From Orientallactaga sibirica (lineage: Eukaryota > Chordata > Mammalia > Rodentia > Dipodidae): a DNA stretch of 64,000 bases. Shown piece after piece: positions 33,990 to 45,851 of the stretch; the stretch's first letter is position 1, and each line of letters starts with the position of its first letter. Below the pieces are notes generated by a model. The model saw nothing but the letters and a program-made list of their open reading frames with translations. It was not told the origin of the DNA and did not search any database. The DNA lies in the NCBI GenBank assembly GCA_036365145.1, contig JAEOAD010000015.1, positions 14,439,501 to 14,503,500 on the forward strand, in the 5' to 3' direction. Made by a program: the position numbers and the translations under genes.

Positions 33990-34860
33990 TATCTAGACAA
34001 AAATAGCATTTATTCTACAAATACGTTTGCTAATTATACAACATATTAAGGATATATGATTGTTTTGTTATTTTGAACTTGATATAAATGAAATCCTTAT
34101 ATGTATTTTTCTGTTTCTTTTCACTGATTATATTTCATCCAGGCTGCTGTGTGTGGCTATAATTCATTCATTTGCATTGTTGTGTACTGTGTCATATTCA
34201 TAAGTATATTAGAAGCATTCTTTATTTATGAAGATCTGTGTATTCTCTAGGGTTATGCTGTTCTTATTTGGTGAGTTTTCTTTTGATACTATGAAGCAAA
34301 CTATTCTATAAATTATTATACAGGTCTCCTATTCACATTCTGAGGTTTACTAGTTTATATACCAAGAAGCAGGTCAGCTATGCTGGGGTAGTTGCATCCC
34401 AAAGAAACTACATCTTTTCATTGTTTATTCTTATGTCTGGTGCACACTGGTCACTGACTGCACTTTTCAATTAACCAGTGTAATTGGAGGAAAATACCTT
34501 ATCATTAGGGCTTTAATTGAATTTCCCTCATTAACAATGATCTACATCTTTCCATATTTTATTAGTATATTTTCTATGACAAGACTATTTGTGTCTTTTC
34601 TTTATAATTATCTTTTCCTTGTTGATAATATGATGCTTTTCAAGTGTACTTGTATTATGACTATATTATCTATGTGAAAATATATTCTTCAAGTTGTAAC
34701 TTGCCTTTTCATTTTCTCTATGGAAACTTTTGTGCACTATACATTGGTAATTTTAAGATAAGTTAAATTACCAATCTTTCATGTTATCAACTTTGGGCTA
34801 TTTCATAATTCCCCTTTTGCAAATAGCCTTCCCTTAATAAAGACATTCCTTTTTGACTTT
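33990..34860 (-). repeat. Ancient mammalian L1 (L1M-type) 3' region, antisense
   Basis: The plus strand follows, block by block, the familiar antisense L1M text: TTTCATCCAGGCTGCTGTG, TATAATTCATTCATTTGCAT, a decayed form of the GCTGGGTCATAGG block at about 34375, CTTTTCAAGTGTACTTGTAT, and TTGCCTTTTCATTTTCTCTA with the AAACTTTTGTG block after it. Divergence is very high, so it predates the rodent-specific insertions. Confidence 0.75.
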
Positions 34861-34864
34861 GTTC

Positions 34865-35080
34865 TTCTTTTTGAATTTTAAAATTTTTTAAACTTCTTTT
34901 GGTAACTTCTATAAATATAGGCAATATACTATGATAATGCTTTCCCACCACTCCTTCCTTTTCCCCATTCTAAATCTCCCCTCCACTAAATTCCTTCTTC
35001 TTTCCAACTAGTCTTTCTAATATAGATATTCTTGTAGATGTATTTTAAAAATGTTAGGTTGTTCCGTTCACAATGAAATT
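34865..35080 (-). mobile_element. L1 3' end fragment, antisense
   Basis: TTTTGGTAACTTCTATAAAT, AGGCAATATACTATGATAAT, then a CCACTCCTTCCTTTTCCCC pyrimidine block and AAATCTCCCCTCCAC. This is the antisense order of rodent L1 3' UTR ends. Confidence 0.6.
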
Positions 35081-35084
35081 TTTA

Positions 35085-36455
35085 TATTACACAGAATTGA
35101 TTTGTTCATTTTTGAGGATCAAGAAGGTGTTCTCCATCAAAACTGTAGGAATAAAATTTCAATTTTCTTTGGTTTGTTTGCATGACTAATTCCCCAAGCA
35201 CTAGTAATTGTATAGTCCATATTTTTGAGATGATCAACAATGCCAACACTATATTTGGCTCTGAGCCTGAGCTCACTAATCTCTTTTTTAGCTAATTGTA
35301 TTACTAAGCCAATACCAGTTTATTAGCTACTATAGTAATGTACTTTGCTAACTGGCAGGAAAATGTTCATCATGTAAAAGCTGTCTTAGATCTCTTTCAG
35401 TTTTGTTCCATGGTAAAATTTTCAAAATAAATTCTAGCATCTGACTTTTTTGCCTCAATTTAGCAGAAAATGGCAATCAACAATAGCAACACCAAAACTG
35501 TGATATTAACTGGAAGTTTTAAAAATAATTATAAAATTTGAAGAGGATTTCAACTAGTTTAGCTCTTGCATGAATTATGACTTCTGTAATTTATTAAACA
35601 TATTCTTTATAAATATCATATACCTGGTGATCTTAAGCTTTTTCCTCTCATGACAATTTTCACATCATGTGAAGGATGTTTGGGGCGAGATAACATTTAA
35701 ACCTGTGAACTGTAAAGGGTATGTAAAGGGTATGGGCAACATCCAGTCAGTGAAGATCTACAAAAACAAAACATGAAGAAGTCCAACCTTTTTGATAAAA
35801 GGAAAAAAAAGAATACTCTATCGCACTGCTAATTTTATGCTATTTGCTCTCTTGAGTTTTGATTCTTGACCTACAACCATGTGAGTCACTGTTCTGTTTT
35901 GCAATTAGGTCACTTGGAAGAAATTGGCTAAATACAGTGGACCTACTAGTGTCCAATCTTGCCACAAGACTGGACCTGTGCTCCAGGCAACAGCTTATTA
36001 CACGCACAGCCTTTGCTCTGCTTTTAGTTTATTACTTTTTGCTATTTACTAGTGTATCTTTTCATCTTTGAAGGTTTTTTTTTTTTTTTAGAAATACCAG
36101 TGAGGCATGTAAGTGTCATGTTTTTGAAATGCAACCAGGATCGAGTTTAATTTGCCTGAGTAAAAGCCCAGAAAATTGTAAAGCTTAACATATTGAACAT
36201 TTTGATTGTCTCAGTGATACTTCAAAAGTTTCTGTGTGCATCAAGCATGTTGCTGGCAATCAGTTTTAAGAGCGAAAGGGTTCCTAGTAAGAGCAATAAA
36301 AGCACCACCAATCTGAATCTAGATCTATTCTTTCAAAGCCTAGAGTATGGAAGGTATGCAATAAACGACTGTAGATGTAGGCATGAATCTTTGGGGATGC
36401 TTCTTGGCTAAACAATAATTTGAATTTTTTTAAATTTTTGAGTCATAACATTAAG
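35085..36455. other. Non-repeat stretch, nothing recognised
   Basis: AT-rich, including a T tract at 36077-36089. No gene recognised. Confidence 0.4.
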
Positions 36456-36468
36456 AAAGTAAATGTGA

Positions 36469-36752
36469 GGGCTGGAGAGATGGCTTAGCAGTTAAGGCGC
36501 CTGCCTCCTAAGCCTAAGAAAATCGGTTCCAATCTCCAGAGGTTCCAATCTCCAGGTCCCAAGTTTAGCCAGATGCAGTGACGCAAGGGCGCAATGCCGC
36601 ACTTGACCACTAGGGGGAGCACGCATCTGGATTTCATTCACAGAAGCTAAGACACTTCTGGCGCACCCATCTCTATCTGTCTTTCTCTCCCTCTCTCTCT
36701 GTCTCTCTCTCTGTGTCTCTCTCGACAAAAAAAAAAAAAAAAAAAAAAAAAA
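36469..36752 (+). mobile_element. tRNA-derived SINE (B2/DIP-like), long form with duplicated B-box region
   Basis: Head GGGCTGGAGAGATGGCTTAG, CT tail and a 26-base A tract (36727-36752). GGTTCCAATCTCCAG occurs at 36525-36539 and again at 36541-36555. The target duplication AAGAAAGTAAATGTG lies on both sides (about 36454-36468 and about 36757-36771). Close in sequence to the 4100 copy. Confidence 0.92.
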
Positions 36753-36771
36753 GAAAGAAAGTAAATGTGGG

Positions 36772-37130
36772 TTGAGGAGATGACTCAGCAGGAAGGAGCA
36801 CTTGCCACACATACATGAGGGCCTGATTCACTCCAAGTGCAATTTCCAACTACCCCTTTAAATAGCTGGGCATGGACACACATGCCTGCAACACAAGTCC
36901 TATGAGAAGCAGAAACCAGAGAATCACTGGAGCTCACCTGTTATCCACTCTAACAATAAATTGTAGCTATGGGTTCAATGAATGATTTCTCTAAGATATG
37001 TGCAAATGAGAGGCCTCTACATGCATGAGCACGTGTCACTTGCATCTTCACACACACATGCATACACCACACCACACACACCAAAGTACACATACTACAC
37101 AGGCATACAAGTAAATTCAGTTCTTTGTTT
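36772..37130 (+). mobile_element. B4-like composite SINE
   Basis: tRNA-type head (TTGAGGAGATGACTCAGCAG), then B1-like text (AGCTGGGCATGGACACACAT), then GAGAGGCCTCTACATGCATG and CA-rich repeats. Confidence 0.65.
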
Positions 37131-37262
37131 CAAATTAAATGACACCTAGATAATACAGTGTAAGAAAAATGAAGCTAAAGAAAATGGGGAAAATTACCCT
37201 TCAATTGCTTCCTCTTGCAAGAATGCACATCTGCTCTTTAGACCACATTTGAAAAGAAAACT

Positions 37263-37445
37263 GGAGCTGTAGGGATGGCTCAGTAGATAAGGATGCTTGC
37301 TTACTAAGCCTGACAGCCTAAGTTCCCCAGAGCACAATGGGGGGGGCACACTCACAAAATGGTGCATGCATTTGAACATCTGAAGTTTGTTTGCCATGGT
37401 GGAAGACCCTGGCAGGCTCATGCTCTCTCTCATATATAAATAAGT
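37263..37445 (+). mobile_element. tRNA-derived SINE (B2/DIP-like)
   Basis: GGAGCTGTAGGGATGGCTCA, then GTGCATGCATTTGAACATCT, GAAGTTTGTTTGCCATGGTG and an ATAAATAAGTAAATTAATTA tail. A G8 run lies at about 37340. Confidence 0.8.
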
Positions 37446-38049
37446 AAATTAATTAATAAATATAAAAAGTAAACTTCATCAGAATGGCTTCACATAGTTC
37501 TGTCCCAGGTCAAGTGCCTAGATTTCCTAAAATATGCATACAGTGGGGCTTGACGTTTCTGAAATATCTTAACTCAGATCCCAATGGCCTGAAGTACAGA
37601 AGGTCCCCTTTGTAGGAGGATGAAGTTTTCTTGACTCTCAAGATACCCATTGAGTTCATCAGTTGACCAGTAATTCATGAGCTCAAAAAAGTGTCCTTGG
37701 CAAATGGATGCCTAGGAAGAATCTATATGTGGGGCAGGAAAATAGTTTAATATTTCTCAGACACTGCCAGAATTTTTAAATGGCATGAGGAAAGATGAGT
37801 ATATTTTTAAAAATTGATAAAATCAGGAGGAAAGTTTGCTTCTTTGGTAGGTGATAAAATAAAAGGGTTCTCATCCATGAAATAGAAGTTGCTGAAGACT
37901 GCTGCTTCTGACATTCCATTCCTGTCTTGACAGATAAAACTTTGTCACCATGAGTTCAACAAAGAGGACGTGAGCCTAGCATTTTATGATTAGGGAAGTC
38001 ACTGAAATCAATCACAGATAGCCCAAGTGAGACACACACCTTTCTGGTT

Positions 38050-39130
38050 TAATATTTTTATACTGAGAACTTTGAAATGTGAACATATTGCAATTTGCTC
38101 ATATTCCTATTGGGTAACTCTCTTATGACCCCTCTCCCATGCTCCCCTTCCACTGAGGGTCCTCCTAAGAGGGATTATTGGTACTCACTGCAGCATCATT
38201 TATGCACCAGTCTCTGGAAGTTGGTGGGGTAAGGGGATGCCTCAGAGTACACCATCCAACCCTGTGGCTTCTACATTCTTTCCAGCCCCTCTTCTGCAGT
38301 ACTCCCTGAACCTTGTTGGGAGTGTTATAAGTCTCCTGTAGTGTTGAACTATAGGCAGCTCCTAATTTTCTGCTTTGGTGAGTTTTGGATCTTCTTCGTG
38401 TCTACTTCATTCTCCCTGGAGAAGGTTCTCAGGCTAGTTGTGAGAGCAGCACTCATATTTCGTCTGGCCCTTCCTCTGTAATGTTTCCTGAGCCCTAGTG
38501 GGTGTGATAGAGATGACTCATCTCATGCTAGGCAGTCAGTTTTCTTTCCTTGTCATTCTAATGGGACTTGAGTTTTCCTGGTGTTTGCTGCCATCTGGAA
38601 AAATGCAGATTTTCTACCCAAAAGTGAGAGCGACATGGATGAAAGGTGATAAACACAGACATTTAGAAAAATTTTGGTGGGAATAACCTATCCTTTTAGC
38701 CAAAGAACAGTGGAAGGTTTCCTCTAGGGTGTCTATGATCTTCAAAGCCATGGGCTTCTGACTTGGTTCTTGGTACCAGGTATGAATTTCCTCCCACTGA
38801 GTGAGCCTCATATCCAGACAACAGTTGATTACTCCCATAACCTATGTGACACTATTGCACTGGTGGGTACATCTTGCCTGGCTAGTTGATTTTATAGTGA
38901 GCTTACAGGATCTACTGCTTGTTCATGCTGTTGGTGACCTTTGTCCCACAGCATCTCACATAGTGCTATCCAGCACCAGGAGAGTTAGCCATCACAGAGC
39001 TGGCTTCCATCTCAGTTCTAAAACACATACCTTTCTTAACATACTTCTTCCTCAGGCCAACACCTTCATCTCTTCAGAAATGTTTTTATTTTCTTCCTCA
39101 GGACAAAATCCACCTGTAAGTTTTCCAATG
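38050..39130 (-). mobile_element. Probable L1 3' UTR, antisense
   Basis: Begins with the antisense L1 tail order (GAACATATTGCAATTTGCTC, CTCTTATGACCCCTCTCCC, GGGTCCTCCTAAGAGGG). It continues with GC-richer text (AGTGTTATAAGTCTCCTG and later blocks to the AGAGTTAGCCATCACAGAGC block near 38980) typical of an L1 3' UTR of a subfamily different from the 28806 and 43414 copies. No ORF2 coding text is seen at the right edge. Confidence 0.5.
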
Positions 39131-39149
39131 CACTCTGTGATGCAATGAT

Positions 39150-40310
39150 CTGAACATATCCTTGAATTTGTGAAGAAACAAGCTGATAAGTTCAATGTTG
39201 GGCTATTAATCACATTCCAGCTTTCTACCCATGTCTAAGATAGACCATCACATCAAGCTGCTAATCAATAGATTCTACTTGGTTCCTAGCCATGAGGCAC
39301 TCCCTCCCCAATTTCACCCTCATTTCATACCATTTTTCCATCAGAATAATTACCAGTTGCATCCCTTTTTCTCAGTTAGATTCATCATCTGATGCCAAGT
39401 CAATATTAGCTATTCCGTCCTTCAACTTGATAACAAACCTAACAGGTGGTCTTCTAGATTATTCAAGGCCCAATGCATGCCAGGTATGGTGAGTGACCCC
39501 AATCTTATGTTCCTGGACCTTGGTTCTTGAAAATGTGCCTCATCACATAGCCTATATTATTGCTTCCAGCTTTCTCCTTGGTCTGAAGGGTGGAAATGTT
39601 AGAGTGCTAACCCACAGGGCCTTATCACATAATCCAATACCATTACCAATTGGTTCATCACATTGCCAAGAGACCACTGAGTTTGGTTTTCTTGAGAGTA
39701 ACTAGCATTACCCTGAGATACAATTTGTCCTGAAGAGGCAGAAGTTGCTCAGCCAAGCTGTACAGCATTGGCATCTTCTTTTATACCAATATTCAGGATC
39801 AACTCTAGGTACCTAACTCAGATCCTCCTGTAATTAATTAAATAATTATCCTTTGAGATTAAAATCAGGACAGACATTCTTATCTCAATTTCATAGAATT
39901 TAAATTAGTTTTACTACTCCTTATTTCTACTCTATTATTTTTCTGTTATTGCTCTTAAAGCAGTAGTAGGACAATTTTTTAAATAAAGTTTTCTTTTTGC
40001 ACTTTGGTAATAACTAATGCTTTAAAAAATACACATAAAATCTACTTAGGTTCAGGTAAATACTTACTGAAAATGATTTTACCCTAGTAAAAATAGTGAT
40101 GTTTTGGACCTGAATTTTGTTCTTAGATATGTTTGATATTGCTCAGATATCTCAACTCTAAGGAACTTTACCTCACAGGATATGTTTAAAAATGTGTCTC
40201 ATAAGCAGAAATGACTTCCTGCAACTTTGTCTCTCTAAACAAAATGAGATCTGAATGTGAAATTTCTGCTCCAATGATTTTAAGCTGATGAAAGGAGAAC
40301 AGGAGTTTGG
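39150..40310. other. Stretch without recognised gene
   Basis: 39290-39790 is somewhat GC-richer and may be old retroelement internal sequence, but I cannot name it. The rest is AT-rich single-copy-looking DNA. Confidence 0.35.
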
Positions 40311-40314
40311 ACAT

Positions 40315-40641
40315 TGTGGTGTTTTGAATCAGGTATCCCCCATAAACTCATATGTTCTGAGTGGGTGGTGCCCAGCTAATGGCAATTTGGGAGGTGGAAC
40401 ATTGCTGGAGGAGGTGTGTTGCTGGGGGCAGACTTTGGAGTTGTTATAGCCAGCTTCCCCTTGCCAGAGCTCAGCTCACTCTCCTGTTGCTGTTTTGCAT
40501 CAGCTGTGGCAAAGGTGATATCCAGCAGTTGCTCATGCCATGCTGTTCCCTGCCCTCGTGAACTTCCCTTGAAACTATAAGGCAGAATTAAAAAAAAAAA
40601 AAAAAAAAAAGTCCTCACATTGGTTGCTTTTGCTTGGGTGT
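40315..40641 (+). mobile_element. MaLR solo LTR, left part (split by a later MaLR insertion)
   Basis: Starts TGTGGTGTTTTGAATCAGG and runs through the polyadenylation block (now an A20 tract at about 40590-40609) to GCTTGGGTGT at 40641. The missing end reappears at about 42658-42693 (TTTATCCTAGCTATGTGAAA, then GTAACTAAAATA). The flanks of the joined LTR are GACAT (40310-40314) and GGCAT (42694-42698), a 5-bp duplication with one change. Confidence 0.85.
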
Positions 40642-42656
40642 TGTAGTAGTTTGAATGTATGTCCCCCATAGACTCAGATGCTTTATTAAAGCTTGTAACT
40701 TTGGTCCTCTGGCTGCCTGACTAGAGGAGGTATCACTGGATGTAGGTCCTTGAGTCCAGCCCTAAGGTGTGATTAGAGGCAGATCTGATTTCCAGCCCAA
40801 GGGTATGCAGAGGAGTCTCAGTTCTAGCAGGGTCTCTGCTGCTTCCTGTCCATTTGTGCTTACTGTTTTTGTCTTTATGGGATGTTGTGGTGGTTTCTCT
40901 TTGCTTGGATGTATGAAAGCAGCTTCTTCCATCACAGATGGAACTTTCCCCTGGATCTGTTATCTTGAAATAAATTCCTTCCTTCCCTAAACTGTGCCTG
41001 GTTTGAATGTTCAATCTGCAATGTGAAACTGACTTCAACAGAAATTTGATACAAGAGAGTTGGGATGTTGCTATGTGATGAATCTGACCATGTGGATTTT
41101 GGTCTTTTGGAAATTATGTGCTATAGGGGGAATATGTATGGACTTGGTACTTTATACTGCAGAAGCCATAGAGCAGTAAATCAAATCTTATGAGCTGTTT
41201 TGGTGAGAGTTTGAAAATACTAAGTGCAGAGAGAGTTGTGTGGCCTATGGATCTTCAAAGGGGAAAACAAGACAGCAGAGAACTTTGTTAGAACTGGGCT
41301 ACTGGCATAAAAGTTGGCTGTGTTCTTCTGCACATTCCCAGAGAGTTTGATCAAGGTTGAATTTGAAACAAATGGTCTGATGTGCTTGGTGGAAGACATA
41401 GGAATGAGAGATATAAGCTATAAAACTGGAAAAATTTAAGGACATTTAAGGTTATTGGTATAGGGACTGGTTACTAAAGCTGCTATTGCTAAACAGATTT
41501 CCACAATTGACTACTTACATTGAAACAATGGAAAAAATGCCTGAGCTGATTCCAGCCAAAAAAACCTCAATGGTAAAAATGCAAACTCTTCTGAAAGGAA
41601 GAAACCTACTCTTCAATGTCACAATTTATTTCCGCCCTGAATTAACAATATGGATTTCTCTTTAAATACTTTGATTTTGGAAGCATGAAAAATGCAAGGA
41701 AGCAGTTCATGAAATGCACATGTTTCCAGGAGCCATGGTTAAGATGCAGCATCTGGAGCAGGGTGACATTCCTCTATTGGAGGCTCTGAGGCCATTGTAA
41801 GATGGACTGTAGTTTGCAATGGAGACTTGGAGATGTTTTGGATAGACCAGGACTGTGCAAGGGCTATCATGGAGCACCATTGTCTTGGGATGGAAGTTTT
41901 CCTGGCAACTCAGCCCAACCAGAAGGATGAAATTGGAAACTCAGAGACTGTCATCACTAGTTATGGATGTCAGACTTGACTGCAGATGTTTGATGTTTCC
42001 CTAATGGTTATTGATTTTGCATTGGTTAAATCACTCCTTGCTATGCCTTGTAGCAATCAAAATGTTTACTCTGTGGCATTATGTGTTAGAAGTATATATT
42101 TGTTTTGAATTTACAGGACTTAGTTAAGAGACAGTCTTGAATCTTAGATGAGACTTGAGACTTTGGAATAAAGTTGGCAAAGACTATGGGACTTTTGAAT
42201 TTGTACTGAATGCAATTTCCATTTGTGAGATGATTATGAGTTGATGGGGGCCAGAAATAGAATGTGGTAGTTTGAATGTATGCTCCCCATACATTTTATT
42301 AAAGCTTATAATTTGGGTCTCCAGCTGCCTGAGGGGCAGGTACTGAGGTCCAGCTGTAAAGAGTTTGGCGGGGGGAGCAGATCTGATTTCCAGCACAAAG
42401 GTATGCAGGGACATATGAGATCTGCTACTCGCTGCCTGTTTGTTCTTGTTGCTTTTGGCCTTTGAGGGCTTTTTTTTTTTTTTTTTTTTTTTTTGGTTTG
42501 TTTCTCTCCCTTTGTCCCCCTTTGGTTGTATGGAAGCAGCTTCTTCCACCACTGATGGGACTTTCACCTGGATCACAAACTTGAAATAAATCCCTACCTC
42601 CCTCAACTGTACCTGGTTTGGATGTCCATCCTACCAACATGAAATTGACTACAACC
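40642..42656 (+). mobile_element. Complete MaLR provirus inserted in an older MaLR LTR
   Basis: The 5' LTR 40642-41040 (TGTAGTAGTTTGAATGTATG to GACTTCAACA) and 3' LTR 42263-42656 (TGTGGTAGTTTGAATGTATG onward) flank about 1.2 kb of internal sequence. The internal part starts GAAATTTGATACAAGAGAGT, the MaLR internal start. It has no retroviral coding domains, as expected for MaLR. The 3' LTR has a T24 tract at about 42471-42494. I could not find a clean 5-bp target duplication. Confidence 0.85.
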
Positions 42657-42693
42657 ACCACTTTATCCTAGCTATGTGAAAGTAACTAAAATA
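42657..42693 (+). mobile_element. MaLR solo LTR, right end of the split copy
   Basis: Continues the LTR interrupted at 40641 and ends at AACTAAAATA, a decayed form of the usual AACTACAACA end. Confidence 0.75.
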
Positions 42694-43027
42694 GGCATAA
42701 ACAGAAAAAAATAAATTTTGCCCAACAACAATGTAGCATTTGATGTTGGTCATAATGTAAAGCCCTAAGGAAATGTGTTCCCACCTCCGACTATTTGTCC
42801 TCCTTAGCAGCAGTGTCAGAATGACACAGGGAGATGTACATAGAAGACTGTAAATCTCCTTCCCTGTCTTCTCCCTGCCAGGCAGTGCTGACATGATTTT
42901 CATGGATAGAAAGACCATCTATGGTTGCAAACACAGACCCATCACCTCAGTATGCAGATGGCCCCATGCAACTACCTCATCATCTCTGGACTATAGGTCC
43001 TTATAAACTCAATGTTGTTTGTTTTTA

Positions 43028-43170
43028 TTTTATTTATTTATTTTCTGAGGTAGAGTCACACTCTACTCTAGGCTTACCTGGAATTCACTATGTGGCCTGG
43101 ACCTCATAGTGATTCTCCTACATCTGCCTCTCAAGGGCTGGGATTAAAAATGTACACTGCCATGCCTGGA
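43028..43170 (-). mobile_element. B1 SINE, antisense
   Basis: TTTTCTGAGGTAGAGTCACA, CTTACCTGGAATTCACTATG, GGCTGGGATTAAAAATGTAC, GCCATGCCTGG. Confidence 0.88.
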
Positions 43171-43289
43171 CTCAGTATTGATTTGTTGCCTTTGTAACCA
43201 CTTAAGGCAAGCACATTGTAACTGTCTTTCTAGACACTTCCTAGATAGTGATTAAGGAGAAAATACATAAGTATCCAGAGGAAAATAAA

Positions 43290-43383
43290 ACAGTACAAAA
43301 AGAAAGAAAGAACAAAGGAGGGAGGGAGAGAAGGAAAGAAGGAAAGAAATTCCTTAATAATAAGAAATAAGAAAGAAAGAAGG
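43290..43383 (+). repeat. Purine-rich (GAAA/GGAA)n tract
   Basis: Imperfect AGAAAGAAAG and GGAAGGAAAG repeats. The last AAGAAAGAAAGAAGG (ending at 43383) is repeated at 44878-44892, after the adjacent L1. Confidence 0.8.
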
Positions 43384-44877
43384 CCTTAACCGCTAAGCCA
43401 TCTCTCCAGCCCTAATAAACACTCTGAGGAGGAGACAAGAAGGAGTGTGGGATGGAGGGAGGGTAAAGGTGGGAGGGAATGAGAGGGTGGGAGGGAGGAC
43501 AAGGGGGGATACAAATTGGGACCCAAAAGGAAAAAATACTACAAAACCCTTTACTCTGAACAACAGGCTAAAACAGTGATCCTTCAGCAGGCCTACAGAG
43601 GGAATACTCGAACCACAGGAACCTGGAGAGAACATGATGAAGGCCAACCTTTAATCTTGTCCTCTTCTCTTTCTCTCTCTCTCTCTCTCCTCTCTCCTCT
43701 CTCTCTCTCTCTCTCCTCCCTCTCTCTCTATACTCTCTATACTCACTTTCTCTTTTACATTATCTATCTTTTTCCTCCCTCACCTTCCTAGGTGCAGACT
43801 TATAACTCCCAGTGCCAGCACGGGGTTAACTTCCACAATGAGCTGTTGATCTGAAACACCTACAAGGTTTCCCAAAAAAGACAGACTTCGGTCAGAGTAC
43901 TTGGTGACCCACCAAAGGTTAATGGTAAGACCCTACTGTCGAAGACAGCATACATGTGTGAGACCAAACACAGAGAGACCTGGCCAGAATCTGGAAGAAG
44001 GTCAGTCCCCAGACAGTTAGCTAGTCTAGTACCAGAGGGTGCTACACGAGCAACTGGGGGAAAATGTCTGACATTGGTCCAAACAACCTGCAGTCTAAGA
44101 TACCCAGCAGGGAACAATCTGATGTAATGCTCATTCAAGTGCAGTAGTGGCAAACAGCCATGATGGGTAACCAACTGCTCTTGATTTGGCTAATAAATCC
44201 ACTCAGTGGAATGGAACTCATTGCTGGAACTGAGAAATAAGTCAAAACCAGGTACAAAAATAAGCTCAGTCTCCAAGATCTAGATGCCACCAAATGTGGG
44301 CTAGAAGAGAGCCAATGCATATAAAATTCCCTCCAAAACATATATGGTTATCCCTTCTATCTAGTACTAACTTCTTTCTCCGTTGGAGAATTTGCTTATC
44401 TTTTTTCAGGTGGACAATGAACCTGAAGGGAGGATCAGCTAACCACACCTCACCAGCTGAAACCATAGAACAACACAGGGGAAGGGCAAGAATACAGCGT
44501 TCAAGGCGATCACAACACCAGAAAAAGGCTGAAGGAGATAAACACAGAGAACATCCAACTCCAACTAAGCCAGATATCCAGAGACACAGAGGCTCCCAAA
44601 ACCTCATCAAGGAAGCAGAACTAAAATGACCCCAATGTGGCTCAGGGAAACTCGCGGAAGAGGGGGCGGAAAGATTGTTAGAGTCACAAGTTGGGGCACT
44701 ATGCACAGAGACTGGGGCCTATCCACCAGAACTCTTGAGTAAAATCACAATGCATGACCCACATTCCCCATTGATGAGGGTCCCTTTGAAAGTGGGAGGA
44801 CAGGGAGGAAGACAATGGAACCAATAATATGAATGTAAAATCAGAATAATATAAATAAAAAATATATATTAAAAAAA
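43384..44877 (+). mobile_element. L1 3' end insertion with an antisense SINE-head fragment at its 5' edge
   Basis: Bases 43384-43413 are CCTTAACCGCTAAGCCATCT and CTCCAGCCC, the antisense head of the B2/DIP-like SINE. L1 purine-rich and 3' UTR sequence follows directly, with a CT microsatellite (about 43667-43735), and ends in an AATATATATTAAAAAAAAAG tail. AAGAAAGAAAGAAGG brackets the whole unit (to 43383 and from 44878), but the repeat is low complexity. The 146-codon minus-strand open frame at 44266-44706 lies in the L1 3' UTR and is not a gene. Confidence 0.7.
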
Positions 44878-44892
44878 AAGAAAGAAAGAAGG

Positions 44893-45840
44893 AAGCCAGA
44901 AAGAAAGGGAGAGAGGGAGGGAAGAAGGAAGGGAGGAAACAAAAAGGAAGAAAAAGGTAATGCAATGCCACTGCCAAAAAGTCAACAAGCAATTAAATTT
45001 ATGAGTTCTCTGAGATTCAAGAATCCTACCAAGTTTTCATTGACAGTGTGCTGTATCGTCTTAATAACTTCCTGACAAGTTTCCTGGCCTTTTCTTCTAC
45101 TTCTGGGGATGAAACTCAGAAATAGTCTTGTGGCACATAGGATAAACATACCATATCAAGATAAAGCCCTATAAGAGAACTAATGCTTCTTATGTCAAAC
45201 AACAAGTTGCCTGGAGAGTAAGGATGGAGCTCTGGCCTGGGGAAACATTTTTGCTCTCTGCCCTCAAAGCTCTTTGGACATTTTTTCACATGGTATGAAA
45301 AAGAAAACCAGCTGTTTTATTTCATTAAGCAATGCCACTGCAAATATTTAATTAAGAGGAGTTGAAGCTATTTTCTAGGAGGCTGGGCATTCCACTAGCA
45401 TATTACTCTCATTGAAAAAGTCAGGTTTTAAACAACAGATCAATTTCACCTTTTATTTAATTCATTTGATGTTAGTGGAGGTAATTTGCATGTACATTTT
45501 AGTTAAAGTGTATTTCACCAGCTACAATGTCCATGTAATTTATAGGATCAAGTTCAAAATGAAAAGTTTAGCCCCTTGTCAAAAGTCAGAGGAAAAAAGA
45601 GTCTTTAAAGGTATTAACATACAAAACATTTTCATTTGTTCTGCCATCTCTCTTCTTCCCACAGTACATTTTATTTACCAAGAAATGGCATTCTAAATGA
45701 AGATTAAAATTAATTTTAACAAAATTTTAATTTTATTTAATTTTATCCTTATTTTATATGATGCTATTTTAAAGGCAAGTATATCATGATTAAATTTATA
45801 AATGGAGTCACAAAAAAATGCAGTTTGTATTTCATACTCA
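44893..45840. other. Single-copy stretch; 45290-45560 a candidate conserved noncoding element
   Basis: No repeat seen between 45000 and 45840. The segment 45290-45560 has well-mixed AT-rich sequence with TTTAATTAAGAGG and GGTAATTTGCATGTACATTT (an octamer-like ATTTGCAT). Confidence 0.25.
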
Positions 45841-45851
45841 TGTGTACATAC

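Noticed and set aside
42184..42606. 140-codon minus-strand open frame
   Set aside because: Antisense across a MaLR 3' LTR; the lysine run comes from the LTR's T tract.
44266..44706. 146-codon minus-strand open frame
   Set aside because: Lies antisense within an L1 3' UTR; not protein-like.
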